From positions 61,947-125,946 of IMG/VR virus record IMGVR_UViG_3300017917_002762: a stretch of DNA of 64,000 nucleotides. The stretch is one strand, 5' to 3'. Of this stretch, positions 21,001 through 32,000 are shown piece after piece. A program made the position numbers and the translations under genes. Position 1 is the first letter of the stretch, and each line of letters opens with the position of its first letter. The notes under the pieces were generated by a model. That model saw only the letters and a list, made by a program, of their open reading frames with translations, made no database searches and was not told the origin of the DNA. The stretch comes from a virus.

Positions 21001-21315
21001 AAGGATATCTTCATCTTCCCATAACGGAGTAAATAACTTTTCAGCTTCATCAACATTTTGTTTTAATGAAAGATCTTTTGATGAAAGTTGTTTAATTTGT
21101 TCTTTAGTATTTTCTAAAAATTGATTTACATATTCATTATTCTGAGGATTAGATAATGAATTAACAAGTTTATCATAATTACTTGCTATTTCATTATAGT
21201 TAGTATCATATTTAGCTTGTGCTTTTTGTAAAGCATTAGCCATATATGAAAAATTAGGAGTGTATTGTATTGGATTAAATCCTGTATCGGTAGCACCTTG
21301 TAAATATGTTGACAT
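18061..21315 (-). CDS. Internal virion (cargo) protein, 1084 aa
   Basis: A highly charged, mostly helical protein. The N-terminus (FNPIQYTPNFSYMANALQKA followed by a helical stretch ending KQLSSKDLSLKQNVDEAEKLF) has the form seen at the start of internal virion proteins of crAss-like phages. Long stretches rich in Lys, Asn and Glu near residues 260-350 look like coiled coil. No catalytic motif was recognised. It lies directly upstream of the polymerase gene with a 36-nt AT-rich gap and downstream of a weak AT hairpin, so it is probably expressed with the polymerase and packaged with it. Structural role is inferred from position and N-terminal resemblance; a dedicated function is unknown. Confidence 0.85.
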   Translation of the reverse strand: MSTYLQGATDTGFNPIQYTPNFSYMANALQKAQAKYDTNYNEIASNYDKLVNSLSNPQNNEYVNQFLENTKEQIKQLSSKDLSLKQNVDEAEKLFTPLWEDEDILADYKITKQYQSQIQEYNKLKNSDKKEDRDRAWDKGLQFVQLTLQNLKLAKRGDGSIQKIKVNEYVPNIDVHAEVNKYLNESGYKDGITSIKNENGRLVLVTNGPGSKETYSAVVDNFIKNRPDLQKIFMVEGVVDFQNMVNNERFNNPNITKEEAEQYAKKNYIATKTSEFESKINNYNSILKGTTNDDGLESKYIKLSTEISNDYDKGIEPTIEKLNEFKEYQTQISSINQQINKYKSVLKDLQSDDFNRPDVNLNGYFAEQYRHIFSENVALTRAAATTEKLINDSEAVAAMKMIAHQEDQNRKYGAIQEIVRTDNKGNVVITQKGYNENGSSSIPEDITFQSNENIQTNVKESASKISEKKADVPIVVNNKTTQEDLEKSFYINFNRNIQKNRDLFISGVAQYINTDSKLGSDFPSIYKYVDYLSSLINGTTALNKNIPSEENLKKTFNDLKNNENTKDYFKNFESYNSTPSLQLRSLLDYIDASTTNPSLERANLRPLIDDAASKFTMSNGIMLDFKEYNKKSKINPEFKTILKKDKKGNNRIINADDVVNLAETVYKLTDKELPWWEQGRNLGHYVLGDNVNERKGSLENAKILYNGKLPKDIAQAYVDGRLKVDEVYRKEYTTSDEGWDRINTKRYEYKDKDGGIWDLTDLVEKLNGLVPEKLKEKINKYNDVLFLDFNSFLEKKYPQYDRSFVLNKTLQYTNDPSTPKNENSKLIAQDAISNNQGNIIEKTDGVILPNNYNQLIKNQNRDDVNKVLEIILKNPTELDKVLSKTELSYSGKTSDKSLVKLIFDSDNLNNLIKKNFQLKPNSSEEKQLMGIAQSFVINGVELNVDNNVFLKYAKDDYMSSVITDEMLSKGIKASDYEKNKLHYDYTLTLGSNDQINVRYKVKKYDPTSNTFEWTEFEPQSYPKEIGVDNILRSLREGFMPNTQAIYNYLKQQSENKSTKLKNFKKKEGESSENHINRILNANNY

Positions 21316-21348
21316 AATTTTATATTAATATGAATATACTAAAAAAAG

Positions 21349-21380
21349 TTAAAAATAAAAAACTAAACTTTTAAAGTTTA
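21349..21380 (-). terminator. Weak AT-rich hairpin, possible terminator
   Basis: On the minus strand the 7-bp inverted repeat TAAACTT/AAGTTTA with a 3-nt loop is followed by GTTTTTTATTTTT. It lies just after the stop of the 714-aa cargo gene and before the 1084-aa gene. The stem holds almost no G or C, so termination would be partial at best. Confidence 0.4.
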
Positions 21381-21388
21381 TATTATTA

Positions 21389-23533
21389 TTAATCATCTTC
21401 AAAGTTAATATTGTTATTATTATTTTTATTTTTTAAATATCTAGATGTATAAATTTTACCATATATTTGAGCTAATGTATCATCTGTTGCTCTTGGAAAC
21501 GATTTTCTTAATGTTTCTGGATCTATATTAGAATTAGCAGTAGCACGTTTTTTAAGATAATTATCTCTAGCTTGTGGAGATTTAAAGGTTATCCTACCAT
21601 TTCTAGGATCTATAAAATAATCTTCAGATGTTGTTCTATTTATATTATATAATGAAGATGCATTTTCATGACCTTGTGCAAATGATTGTAATAAAGCAAG
21701 TCTAGCTTGTCTCACTGCATTTTGATATTGTTGTTCACCAATTACACCAGCATCATATAATCTTTTAGCTCTTTCTGTATCAAATTGCATTTGTTGATTA
21801 GCAATTTGAGCTTGTTGTTGAGAAGCTTGATTTGCTAAAGGAACATTCATTCCTGCATATTTGTTCATTATTTGTGAAACATTTTTAGCAGTGTTACCAG
21901 ATAAATTTAAATATCTAGCTTGTGGTCCAGATAACATATTATATGCTTGTTGTGTAGCATACGCGTTGGCAGCATTTTCTGATAACTCTTGAGTAGGATC
22001 ATAATAAGTTACTTCAGGACTTTTTAGTTTTGCAACTGGTTCCCAAGGAGTAGCTTTTTTTATAGATGCTAAATTATAAGCAGAATTTAATAATCCTAAT
22101 TTATCAGGAGTAGTCCATCCATAAGGAATTTCATCAACATTATTATCAGAATCATTATCAGAATCATTATTTAATGATTTAACTTTTAATGCTGCATTTT
22201 GAGCATTTGAAATTAAATTAGCTGTAGGATTACTTAATTCAACAGGTAAATTTCTTATACCAATTGATGGTATAGTTTTTAATTTATTAGCATTATAATC
22301 ATAATAATGTAAATCATTAGTTCCAGGTTTTTCTTTAAAATATTTATTATGAAAATTAATAACCTCTGGATTATTTACATCAGATAAATATTTAGCTTTT
22401 GCTAAATCTTGTAAAGTATATCCTTGAGGAGCATATTTTTTAACAGACATTTTCCAAGAATTAGGATCATAGTTTTTACTTTTTTGAGCAGTTGTTAACT
22501 CAATTAATTCAGAAGGTTCTCCATCTTTATCATAATATACATAACCATCGTCATCAGTTTCTTTTTTAAAGTTATTAAGTAATCCTGATGTAGCTAATGA
22601 AATAGGAATAGGTTGATATTTTATATTATTTTTTAACTTATAATTTATACCTTCTTGAGCTTTTAATAAACCGCCTCCATATTTAAAACCCATACCATCC
22701 ATAGCAACAGGCATTTCTTCTTGCATTTCATCACCTTGTTCTTGAATATTATTAATTTTATTATAATATTCTTTTGCTATTTCAGGAATGCCTTGAGGAA
22801 ATCCTTTTTTACCTTCTTGTGCTATTGCTAATTGCGATAATTTTGTATTATAATTATCAATCATTAGTTGAGCAGTTCTTTTCATTATAGCATCAGCTCT
22901 AGGATTATTTAATATAGTTTGATATTTATTAATATCATATTGCTTTGCTAATTGTGCAGGTGTATATTTTTTATCTGTTTTATCAGATTTACCAAAAACT
23001 TTTAATACATCACCACCTAATCTCATTTTAGGAGTATCAGAAAAAACAAAACTTCCTTCAGGTACATTTAAAGGAGTTCCTCCTTGAGAATGTTTTTTAC
23101 CACCAATTTTAAAATGATATTTGCCACCTTTATAAGGAGTAATAATAGTTTCACCTTTTTCTGCTTCAATATTAGCTTCTTCTCTTGGTACTTCTTTTAT
23201 ATGATCATTTAAAGTTTTTTCTTCATCTTGATTCATATATAATCTACGAGAACCTAAATCTAAAGCATGACCCATTTGACCACCATATTCAGCAGTTTCT
23301 ATTTCTTCTTCTGATTGCATATTTTCTTGCTGATTAGATACAGCAACATACATTTGTTGTAATGCTTGTTGTTGTTCATTAGGTTGCATTTTTTGAAGTT
23401 GCAACAAAATAGTTTTAGGATCAACACCAGTTTTTTGAGCATATGCTTTTACAACTTCAATAATTTGTTGTTGATTTTGCTCACCACCATTTTGGTATTC
23501 AGGTTGTTTTATTATTCTTACTTTATATTTCAT
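21389..23533 (-). CDS. Virion cargo protein with GG-box modules, 714 aa
   Basis: No enzyme motif is visible. The N-terminal 70 residues are Gln-rich and helical. Residues around 90-205 contain conserved cargo-protein blocks (EYGGQMGHALDLGSRRL, NIEAEKGETIITPYKGGKYH, GGKKHSQGGTPLNVPEGSF) of a type shared among crAss-like and other large Bacteroidales phages. Short Gly-Gly boxes recur (EYGGQ, KIGGK, SQGGT, RLGGD, KYGGG), as in both upstream cargo genes. The C-terminal part is helical and Ala/Gln-rich. A 12-bp direct repeat (22141-22164) encodes an acidic SDND tandem. It starts 10 nt after the 802-aa gene, in a tight operon. Probably an internal capsid or ejection protein; exact role unknown. Confidence 0.85.
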   Translation of the reverse strand: MKYKVRIIKQPEYQNGGEQNQQQIIEVVKAYAQKTGVDPKTILLQLQKMQPNEQQQALQQMYVAVSNQQENMQSEEEIETAEYGGQMGHALDLGSRRLYMNQDEEKTLNDHIKEVPREEANIEAEKGETIITPYKGGKYHFKIGGKKHSQGGTPLNVPEGSFVFSDTPKMRLGGDVLKVFGKSDKTDKKYTPAQLAKQYDINKYQTILNNPRADAIMKRTAQLMIDNYNTKLSQLAIAQEGKKGFPQGIPEIAKEYYNKINNIQEQGDEMQEEMPVAMDGMGFKYGGGLLKAQEGINYKLKNNIKYQPIPISLATSGLLNNFKKETDDDGYVYYDKDGEPSELIELTTAQKSKNYDPNSWKMSVKKYAPQGYTLQDLAKAKYLSDVNNPEVINFHNKYFKEKPGTNDLHYYDYNANKLKTIPSIGIRNLPVELSNPTANLISNAQNAALKVKSLNNDSDNDSDNNVDEIPYGWTTPDKLGLLNSAYNLASIKKATPWEPVAKLKSPEVTYYDPTQELSENAANAYATQQAYNMLSGPQARYLNLSGNTAKNVSQIMNKYAGMNVPLANQASQQQAQIANQQMQFDTERAKRLYDAGVIGEQQYQNAVRQARLALLQSFAQGHENASSLYNINRTTSEDYFIDPRNGRITFKSPQARDNYLKKRATANSNIDPETLRKSFPRATDDTLAQIYGKIYTSRYLKNKNNNNNINFEDD
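22141..22164. repeat. 12-bp tandem repeat, two copies
   Basis: ATTATCAGAATC is repeated twice without interruption inside the 714-aa cargo gene. It adds an Asp/Ser/Asn-rich acidic stretch and keeps the frame. It is probably replication slippage in a linker. Confidence 0.8.
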
Positions 23534-23543
23534 TGTTACAAAT

Positions 23544-25952
23544 TTAATCTAAAAATTCAAGCTGTCCACCAGCTTTTAAAAATTGTTGTATTTCATTCTC
23601 ATCCATTTCTACTACTTGTCCACCAAGTTGTTGACCTCCATATTTCATAATCTCATAATTTGTTCCTGCTAATTTATTATATGAATTTAATTTATTTTTA
23701 AAATCAACACCCCATTTTAATTTATTTCCATAATCTTTTCTAGGAATTATATTAAATACAGATTTATCTCCTTCCATTGCTCTCTTTGCAAAAGCAGGTT
23801 GATACCATGCACCTAATGCATATACACCATAATTTTTAATATGATCAGACATTAAAGATCTTGCAGCAGCATATTCAACATCAGGATTTGTATCAAATGC
23901 GGATTTAAATTCATTAAATGTTTTAAAATTAGATCTTAAATTTTTATCATTTTTAAATATCTGTTTTAGTGTATCTGTTGTAATTTGATATGTTCCAGAA
24001 GCAGTTGCTCTTTTACCACCTTTACCAATAAGTCTTGTTCTAAATCCTACTTTAGTTTGACCAGGTTTTACACCAGATTCATGTCCAGAAACAGCTTGTA
24101 ATGCAAGATCTACATCAATAGGTCCATCAATAGATCTATTTTTATTAATAGTATATGAAGGACTATTTAAAGGAACAACTGGTGGAGCTACTCTTGTATT
24201 ATCATGTAAAGCTGAAGGAAGTGAATATAAAGATTCATAATTAATTGGAACTGGAATATTTTCTTCTGGACTTTCTAATCCATAATCTGCTAATGTTTCT
24301 ATTTGTGGTTCAAATCCACCAACAGCATATTTAGGAACTTCCATTCCATATTTACCATACATACCTTTAAAAGACATATTAGAATAAGATATTTTTTTAC
24401 CTGTATTAGGATCATAATCTCCTTTACTTGCAGAAGGTGCATTTGAAAATATAGAATCTGTAGAACCTTGTGATATTAATGAATTGTTATAATCATCATT
24501 TAATCTACTTTGTTCCATAGAATTTGTAATTAAATCTCCTATACCAATAAGATTAGAATTAAAATCAGAAATACCTCTCATTGTTTTTTGAAATTTAGTT
24601 TTTCCATTATTCCATCTATCAATAAAAGAAGATTTATTATTTGTTATATCATATGGATCAGATGCATCAGATGTTTCTATTACATTACTTCTATCAGAAT
24701 AATATTGAGAATTATCTTGATTATTATTTGTATTCCAAGTGTTTACAAAACCATTATCAGGAGATATTTGAATTTCTTCACCATCATTTATTTTTGGACC
24801 GCCCCCTTTAAAATAATATCCACCAGCAGAAACATAAGTACCTGAATCAGAATTTTTATGAAACTTACCATCCATTCCATAATATCCCCCATGTTTAAAA
24901 TTTCTCATAGCAGGAAATACATTTCCTCCTTCTTCATGAAATCCGTGATGTTTTTTAAATGTTTGTGCAAGATTCCATTGAGGACTTCCTTTAGGACAAT
25001 CATAATTAGGAGATCCTGGTGTACATCTTCCTGGATGTTTAACAGCACTTTGTATCCAATTACCTCCTGTTTTATATTCTGGTATTAATGGACCACCATA
25101 TTTTCTCATTAAATTATTATAATTTGTATTTGCTATTTCAGGAGCAGGAGTTCTATTTATTCTAAAAGGATTATTAGTACTAGAAACTGATCTCATAGTA
25201 TTAGCTGGTGACATAGGTTGTCTATTTGCAGCACTATAATTTACAGGATTAGGTTTTGTATTTTGATATTCTGTATTTTTTTCTACTTCCCAATAAGGTT
25301 GTCCTTTTAAAACTGTTGTACCAGGACCATATGTATCTGGAATAATACCATTTCTAAAAGCACTATCTATTTCGCTTTTATTCCAATTTCCTTCAAAAAT
25401 AGGTTTATATATTTTTTGAGCAGATGTTTTACCAAAATTATCTTTATAATAATTAGGTGAATTTAATAATTCATACCTTATTTTTTTACTTGGTGCTGTA
25501 GTTTTTTGAAAATCATTAAATATAGCAGCACTTCTTGCACCTAACATATTGTCTGGTGCAAAAGATTGTACACCATTATAATTAACAAATCCTGCTTTTG
25601 CTGCACCATATTTGTTAATCATTTGTTTCATTAATTCTGGATTATTACTAGAAATATGTTTATACATATCTTCTTGAAAATTTCTAGCATTATCAGTTCT
25701 CCAACCATATTTTTTACCAGCTTCCATTAATTGTTCTGGTGTTATATTTTGAGTATTATTATAAAAAGAATTATTTTGACCTGTAGGTGTTAACTGACGA
25801 CCAGATGTATAAACTTGTATACCATTTTGTGCTTCTTGTAATTTATCACACGCTTCAGGGTAATCATTGCAAAATGATTCTTGGTCAGGATAATAATTAT
25901 AAAACTCATTTTCTGTTAAACCTGTAAGGTTTAATATTTCTTGCTTATTCAT
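23544..25952 (-). CDS. Virion protein with C-terminal lysozyme/transglycosylase-like domain, 802 aa
   Basis: Residues about 620-750 carry LALQAVSGHESG...ATASGTYQIT...LKQIF and then GVYALGAWYQPAFAKRA. This is the layout of a lysozyme-like (SLT/GH-type) fold with a likely catalytic Glu in HESG and the substrate-cleft GTYQIT block. The N-terminal 600 residues are a chain of short modules split by Gly-Gly boxes (KYGGP, KTGGN, EEGGN, KHGGY, KGGGP, AVGGF), including WIQSAVKHPGRC, a type of block seen in other phage virion proteins. Residues 562-569 read PEENIPVP, also found near the N-terminus of the polymerase protein. The likely role is peptidoglycan cleavage during DNA ejection. It is in frame with the preceding 2049-aa gene, separated by one TAG codon and 15 open codons. 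Confidence 0.85.
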   Translation of the reverse strand: MNKQEILNLTGLTENEFYNYYPDQESFCNDYPEACDKLQEAQNGIQVYTSGRQLTPTGQNNSFYNNTQNITPEQLMEAGKKYGWRTDNARNFQEDMYKHISSNNPELMKQMINKYGAAKAGFVNYNGVQSFAPDNMLGARSAAIFNDFQKTTAPSKKIRYELLNSPNYYKDNFGKTSAQKIYKPIFEGNWNKSEIDSAFRNGIIPDTYGPGTTVLKGQPYWEVEKNTEYQNTKPNPVNYSAANRQPMSPANTMRSVSSTNNPFRINRTPAPEIANTNYNNLMRKYGGPLIPEYKTGGNWIQSAVKHPGRCTPGSPNYDCPKGSPQWNLAQTFKKHHGFHEEGGNVFPAMRNFKHGGYYGMDGKFHKNSDSGTYVSAGGYYFKGGGPKINDGEEIQISPDNGFVNTWNTNNNQDNSQYYSDRSNVIETSDASDPYDITNNKSSFIDRWNNGKTKFQKTMRGISDFNSNLIGIGDLITNSMEQSRLNDDYNNSLISQGSTDSIFSNAPSASKGDYDPNTGKKISYSNMSFKGMYGKYGMEVPKYAVGGFEPQIETLADYGLESPEENIPVPINYESLYSLPSALHDNTRVAPPVVPLNSPSYTINKNRSIDGPIDVDLALQAVSGHESGVKPGQTKVGFRTRLIGKGGKRATASGTYQITTDTLKQIFKNDKNLRSNFKTFNEFKSAFDTNPDVEYAAARSLMSDHIKNYGVYALGAWYQPAFAKRAMEGDKSVFNIIPRKDYGNKLKWGVDFKNKLNSYNKLAGTNYEIMKYGGQQLGGQVVEMDENEIQQFLKAGGQLEFLD

Positions 25953-26000
25953 AATAAACGATGTATAATATAATTTACTAAATTTTAATGATTTTATCTA
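25953..26000 (-). other. Amber-only junction between two in-frame cargo genes
   Basis: The 2049-aa gene ends in TAG, the only non-TAA stop in the window. The next 15 codons (translated IKSLKFSKLYYTSFI) have no stop and lead in frame into the ATG of the 802-aa gene. Readthrough or amber suppression would give a single 2867-residue protein joining an amidase to a lysozyme-like domain. The gap also holds TATATTAT (25965-25972), a core shared with the candidate late promoters, so separate expression is equally possible. Confidence 0.55.
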
Positions 26001-29000
26001 ATTTTTAAGAAAGTCTAACCAGTTTCTATTATCTTTTTTAACCACTGGGTTTAATGTTGATTGTCCACCTATTGCCATTATCTGTCCACCTTGTTTTTTA
26101 TAACCTTTTGATTTCATATAATTTAAAATTCTTTTATATTCTTTTTCTGATATATCTGGTTTTCTTCCTGGAGCAATCATCTGATGAGTTATAATATCTT
26201 TAACTGATAAATTATATTTTTTAGCAATTGGAGTATAGTATTCAATAAATGATTCTATTTGTTGTTGAGTTAACGGTTGTTTATTTGTATCACCTTGAAA
26301 CTCAACACCTATACTAAAATCATTTACATTATCTCTATTATTCCATTTAGATTCTCCTGCATGAAATGTTACTTGTTCTGGAGATGCATATACTGTTCTT
26401 TTACCATCTTCTTCAATAACTACATGTGATGTATTTGCATTTGGACTCATATATTGTTTTCTAACTTCTTCTTCATTAGTCAAAGGATTTGTATAAGCTG
26501 TATGATGAAGTACAACATTCTTTATTTCATTTTTAAGTTTATGTCCTTTTTTATAACTATCATCTTTAACAGTTCTTACATTAGGTGTTTGTAAATAAGT
26601 TTCAGGATATTTATTTATTGGTTGTTTATAATCATAAATATATAATCCATTACCGCCACTTGTATTTTCTAAATCATAAGCTTTAAGTCTATCTGGAGTT
26701 AATTTTTTATCTTTATAAGATAAACCTCTAGAATATGTACCATTATCAAGAGTATATGCCTCTAAATATTTATTATTACCTTTTAATCTTTTAAATTCAT
26801 TTTTTATATGTTCAACACTTCCAGAAACAAGATATTGTTCTTTTGTTGTTGGATTTACAAATAATATACGACCACCTTGTACTTGACCATAGTAATCTTT
26901 TTTATCATCTCCTTTAACTAATATATTTAATGAACCATCAATAATTTTTCCATTATCATCCAATACCTTTATTTTTGGTTGTTTATATGCAGGATTTCCT
27001 GATTTTGCTCCATCAATATATTCATTTTTACCTGAAGACTCAGCAAAATCTATAATATTATTTTTAAATGTTTTGCTAAATACATAATCTTTATTATTCT
27101 TAAAATCCTTATATTGACCTGTATGTAAATTACCATCTTTATCTAAAGCTAATACACTTGTATTATCTGGTAATTGATTTTTACTAAAAGGATTAAATGT
27201 TGTAATTTCAAGACCATCTGTATTTATGTCTTTATAATCACCTCTATTTCTAAAACCAAATTTAACATTTGAAATAGGTAATAATTGTTGTTTATAAGTT
27301 CTTCCAGAATTACCAGGTGCATTTATTGTAGTTATTTCTCCAGGATATTTTTGATTATAATATTCAAATACTGTTTTTGGTTTATCTGATTCTTTAACTT
27401 TTACATCATTGTCGCTACCTGTATGAGTAGCAAATTTACGTTTAATTCCATTTTCTGCTGTAGTATATAGATCAGAAAGATAATTAAATGAATTATCTAT
27501 TGTATTAAATATATTACTGTTAGATTGTGTAATATTTTTATTATTGATTAATGTTGAACCATGTGTAATATCTCCTTGAAATAAATTATTTTTTGCATCT
27601 GTTACTGTAATAATATAAGGATTTATTTTAAGATCATTTGATTGAATTTTATTATCTTTTTTAGTATTATTTACTGGATTATATGATAAATAATTTTCAT
27701 AAACTGTAGGTTTATATTTATAAAAAGGTGTCTGTAAAATATTTGTATTTGGAGATTTTAGATTAGTTTGTGTATTATTTAAATAGATTTGTTTTTCATT
27801 ACTTCCATAACCTGCCCAATAATTATTTTTATTTATAAATTTAAGAAGATTTTCTCTTGCTATTTTATTATCTGATATATCAGCCCATGTTTTACCATTT
27901 TTAGTTTTATAATAAGTTTTATTTCCTTCTATTATATAATCATAATGTGGACTATAGTTATCTATAATTATTTTTTTATTATCTGTTGTTGGTATCTCTT
28001 CAAATCTTAATTCTCTATCAAATTTTTCAGGAATAATTAATTTATTTCCAGATTTAATTAAATTTGGATTCTGTATATTATTAGCATTGGCTAATGTATT
28101 TAAAGGAACATTATATCTATTTGATATATTTGATAGCGTATCTCCTTTTTGAATTTGATATGTACTACCTCCTTTTTGATATTCCATACCATACATATCA
28201 TTAGCTGCACGTTTATATCCTTTTGTAGCAAAATAATCTGCTACATCCCAAGAAGGTGCTTCTATATATTCTTGTGTTTGATAAGGTTGATAAGATAGTT
28301 GTTCAGGACCTGTTTGTATAATAGTTGGATATACTATATTATCACTACTACCCATTAACAATGTTGATATGTCATTGCTATTAGGATCCTGTCCAGGAAT
28401 ATATTTTGTAGGAATACCTCCTTGATAACCAAATCCAGCAGCACGTTGCATAAAGTTTTTACCTAAATTTCTTTGTAACAAAACTTTAGAAATAGCATCC
28501 ATGCTTGGATCATTCACCATAGGCTTATTAGTTCTCCAATACACTTCTTTTCCTGTCTGTGCTGTTATAAATGGTCTTTTATTATTAGTTTTTGCAATTG
28601 TATTTAAGATATTTATGATTGTTTCGTCATCATAATAGTGTCTTAAATCTTCTAAAGGGCTATAAATAGAATCATTACTTAAAATTGACTTATCAACTTT
28701 TTGTCCAGGTTTAAGATTAAGAGTTCTTCTAATATCCATTATTCTTGGATACATTCCATCTTTATTTAAATATTTTTCTATTTTTTTCCAAACATTATCA
28801 TAAAGTTTAGGAACTCTTTTATATATTTCTTCAAAAGTTTCTTTTGTAAATTTATTTGTTTTTGGATTATAGTTAGATATTCCCATTTGTTCTACAAAAC
28901 GAGCTTTAGAATCTTTTTTATTAAAATATTTCCAATCAATAACATCTTCCATTGCTTTTTGTAAAGGTTGTGCTGCATGTACTCCTTCATGAGCAATTGT

Positions 29001-32000
29001 TCCTGGTAAATTAAAAGAATTAACTATAATTTGTTTTGTATTTGGATTATAACTTCCTAATTCAGATACTCCTGTTATATAATTATGACTATTAAAATAA
29101 GGATTTCCACCAAATGTACTTGGAGATTTCCATTCTTGTAACTCATTATTATATTCAAGATCACTTGCAGAAACATCAGCTTTTTTAACAAGTTCTCTAC
29201 TAAAAGTTGGAGTATTTTGTAAAATATTTATAGCTTGAGAAGTTAACTGACTTGGATTTGTATTTTGGTGAAAAAAACTCTCTTGTAAGTTTTGTTTTAA
29301 TCTTTTTTGTGTTTCTGAATTTTGATACCAATTTTTTAAAAATGGATCAAGATCATTATACATTTTATATGTACTTTGAACATTATCTAAATTATACCAC
29401 CAATCTAATATAGTGTTACCTCTTTTTTTACCAGTTGTACCACCACCTTGATAACTATTTTTAATCTTTCTTTCTTGTTCCAACATTTCTTTTGTTGGAG
29501 CTTTACCAGATCCTCTATTGGCTCTAATATTATCCCACAATCCTCTTCTAGAATATGATCCATCTGCACGTTTTATCATTTCACCACCATCTTCATATTC
29601 TTGAAATATCCCTTGTTGTTTTAATTTATTAATTTCTTCTGGAGTATAATAACCAATTTGAGAAGGTAATAAAGAAGTATTATAACCAATTAATCTACTA
29701 TCGGGAAATTTAGTATACACTGGTGCTCCTGATGGTTGTAATATAAAATAATTTTTTTGTGGAATAATTTTTTTATTTGTTAATTTAGGATTTATAGAAT
29801 AATTATTATATGTGGGAATTTGATTTAAGTTTTCTTTTTCTTTATATAATACTTGTTGTACTGGTTTTTTATATTCATGCACTCCATAAGTAGCTGTATT
29901 TCTATCTATCCCTGCATTTATTAAATCCTGCCTAGTTAAATTAGTAGGTCTTCTATTTTTATCTACTAAAAACTCCCCATTTGAATTTTTTTGCATAATA
30001 ATACTATACCCCCTTATAGGCTTAATTTGTTCATCCGAAATTGGAGTATAAACACCTGACAAAAGATTGTTACTTTTTATAAAATTTAAGTAATTATTTA
30101 CTTTAGGATGACTACTTGTATATAAACTCAAACTATCATCATAAGCTTGTTTTCTTTTTTTATATTCATTAATATCAGATGTAATAAAAGGTGCAACATT
30201 TCCACCACCTTGCATCATAGGATATTCATCTACATAATTAGCTCCAGGAAAATAGTAATCTTGTTCTGGGTACATCATAGTAGTCATACCATTATTAGCT
30301 TTAGCTAATACAGGATATGGTACATTTTGCATAGTTATATTTTTACCTGATATTCTAGTAATTTCTCCAGGATGTGCCCATTGTCCTCTGTTATCTTTTA
30401 TTATACCACCATGTTTATGTTGCTTAACTCCATAATGAGGAAGCATTACATGTTCTCCTTTTTGAAAAGGTCTTGATATGTCTTTTGGAATTACACCTCT
30501 TTTTACTTGCTCATCTATTTCAGAGTTTAGATATTTTGAAATATCATCTGCTCCATATCCATATTTTGATAAAAATCCCATTGGGTTCATCGGTTTATAA
30601 CCAAGAAACTGAGGATCTCCTTTAGTGTATTTAAACACTTGTTTTAACTGAGGAAGATATGAACTATGTGATGTGTTTGTACTTCCTGTAAATACATCTC
30701 CAGACTTAATACCTTCAGGAGCAAAGTTAACTTTTTTAGAAACATTTTTTAAATTACCTGATTCTGCTAAAAAAAGATCTGGAACTTTTTCAAGAACTTC
30801 TCCAGGATGATATGGATAATCTTGTATATTTTTATTTATAAAGTTTTTTAACTTATAATTAATAATTTGACTAGTTCGTCTTTTTTGATTAACATATCTA
30901 TTCCAATCATCACCTAAAGTTTGAAAAAGTGTTCTTCTAGATTCTTCTTGTCCTGGAATAAGTGTTCTTCCTCTTCTAGAACCAGTATTTATTTCTGAAC
31001 TATAATTATCTAATGTATGTCTAAGAATATCACTTCTGTTTAGAATATCACTTCTGTTTTGTGTTGGCATAGTAGACCTAGCAAAATTAATAAGTTCTTC
31101 TTCTGTCATACCAGCAAGAGCAGCAAAATTTGATATTTCTTCAGGAGAACTATTCATTATATCAATCGTTGTTTGGATTGGAGTAGAGGTTCTTCTTGGA
31201 GGTCTTTGTAAATTTATTCTATTTATTATATTATTAGATTCAGCAGTTTCTCTTCTACCAAAACCTCTATCTAATAAAGATTGAGCTTCTTCTTTAGATG
31301 CACCAAATAATTTTTGAAAATGTTCTTCTGGAAGATTATTATTTAAACCATATCTCATTTGTTCAGCATATGATGCATTAGTTGCTCTAAGTCTACCTAT
31401 TTCTTGAACTTTTCTAAAAGTTTTAACATCTTCAGGATTCATTCTTGGAATATCTTTTTTTAAAGGGATACCATTAATTCTTCCAATTGCTTCTTTAACG
31501 TTTTCAGCTCTTGGAATATCTAAAAAAGTTTTAACTACATTTTGTGTAATAGGATGTTTAATTAAATTTGGAACACCTAAAGCCATATTATTTAAAAATT
31601 CAGCATTAGAAACTTCATTGGTCCAAAACTTTTTACTAATTGGATTTATACTTCCAGATCCCATAGATCTACCCATAACTAATGGAGTGGCAATAGCTGT
31701 AAGATATGGAAGAATAGAGTTAGATTGTTGAGCTTCATAAGGAGCTTGCGCTAAATTTCCTGCTATATCTCCAACCCATTGAACAGGATTTAATGCATGA
31801 GGTAATTTATTTATTTTTCCTCTTTGTTTTAAAGCATTTCCTCTAACATAATTTTTTTCTCTCCAATTCATTTTATCAAATGTTTTTCTTTGACCATTTG
31901 GTAATGTATATGGAAGATTTTTTTCTATTGTTTCTATAGGATTTGAAGTAGATATAAAAAATTTATTAGGATATGCATCTCTTAATACTCTTTGATTAAA

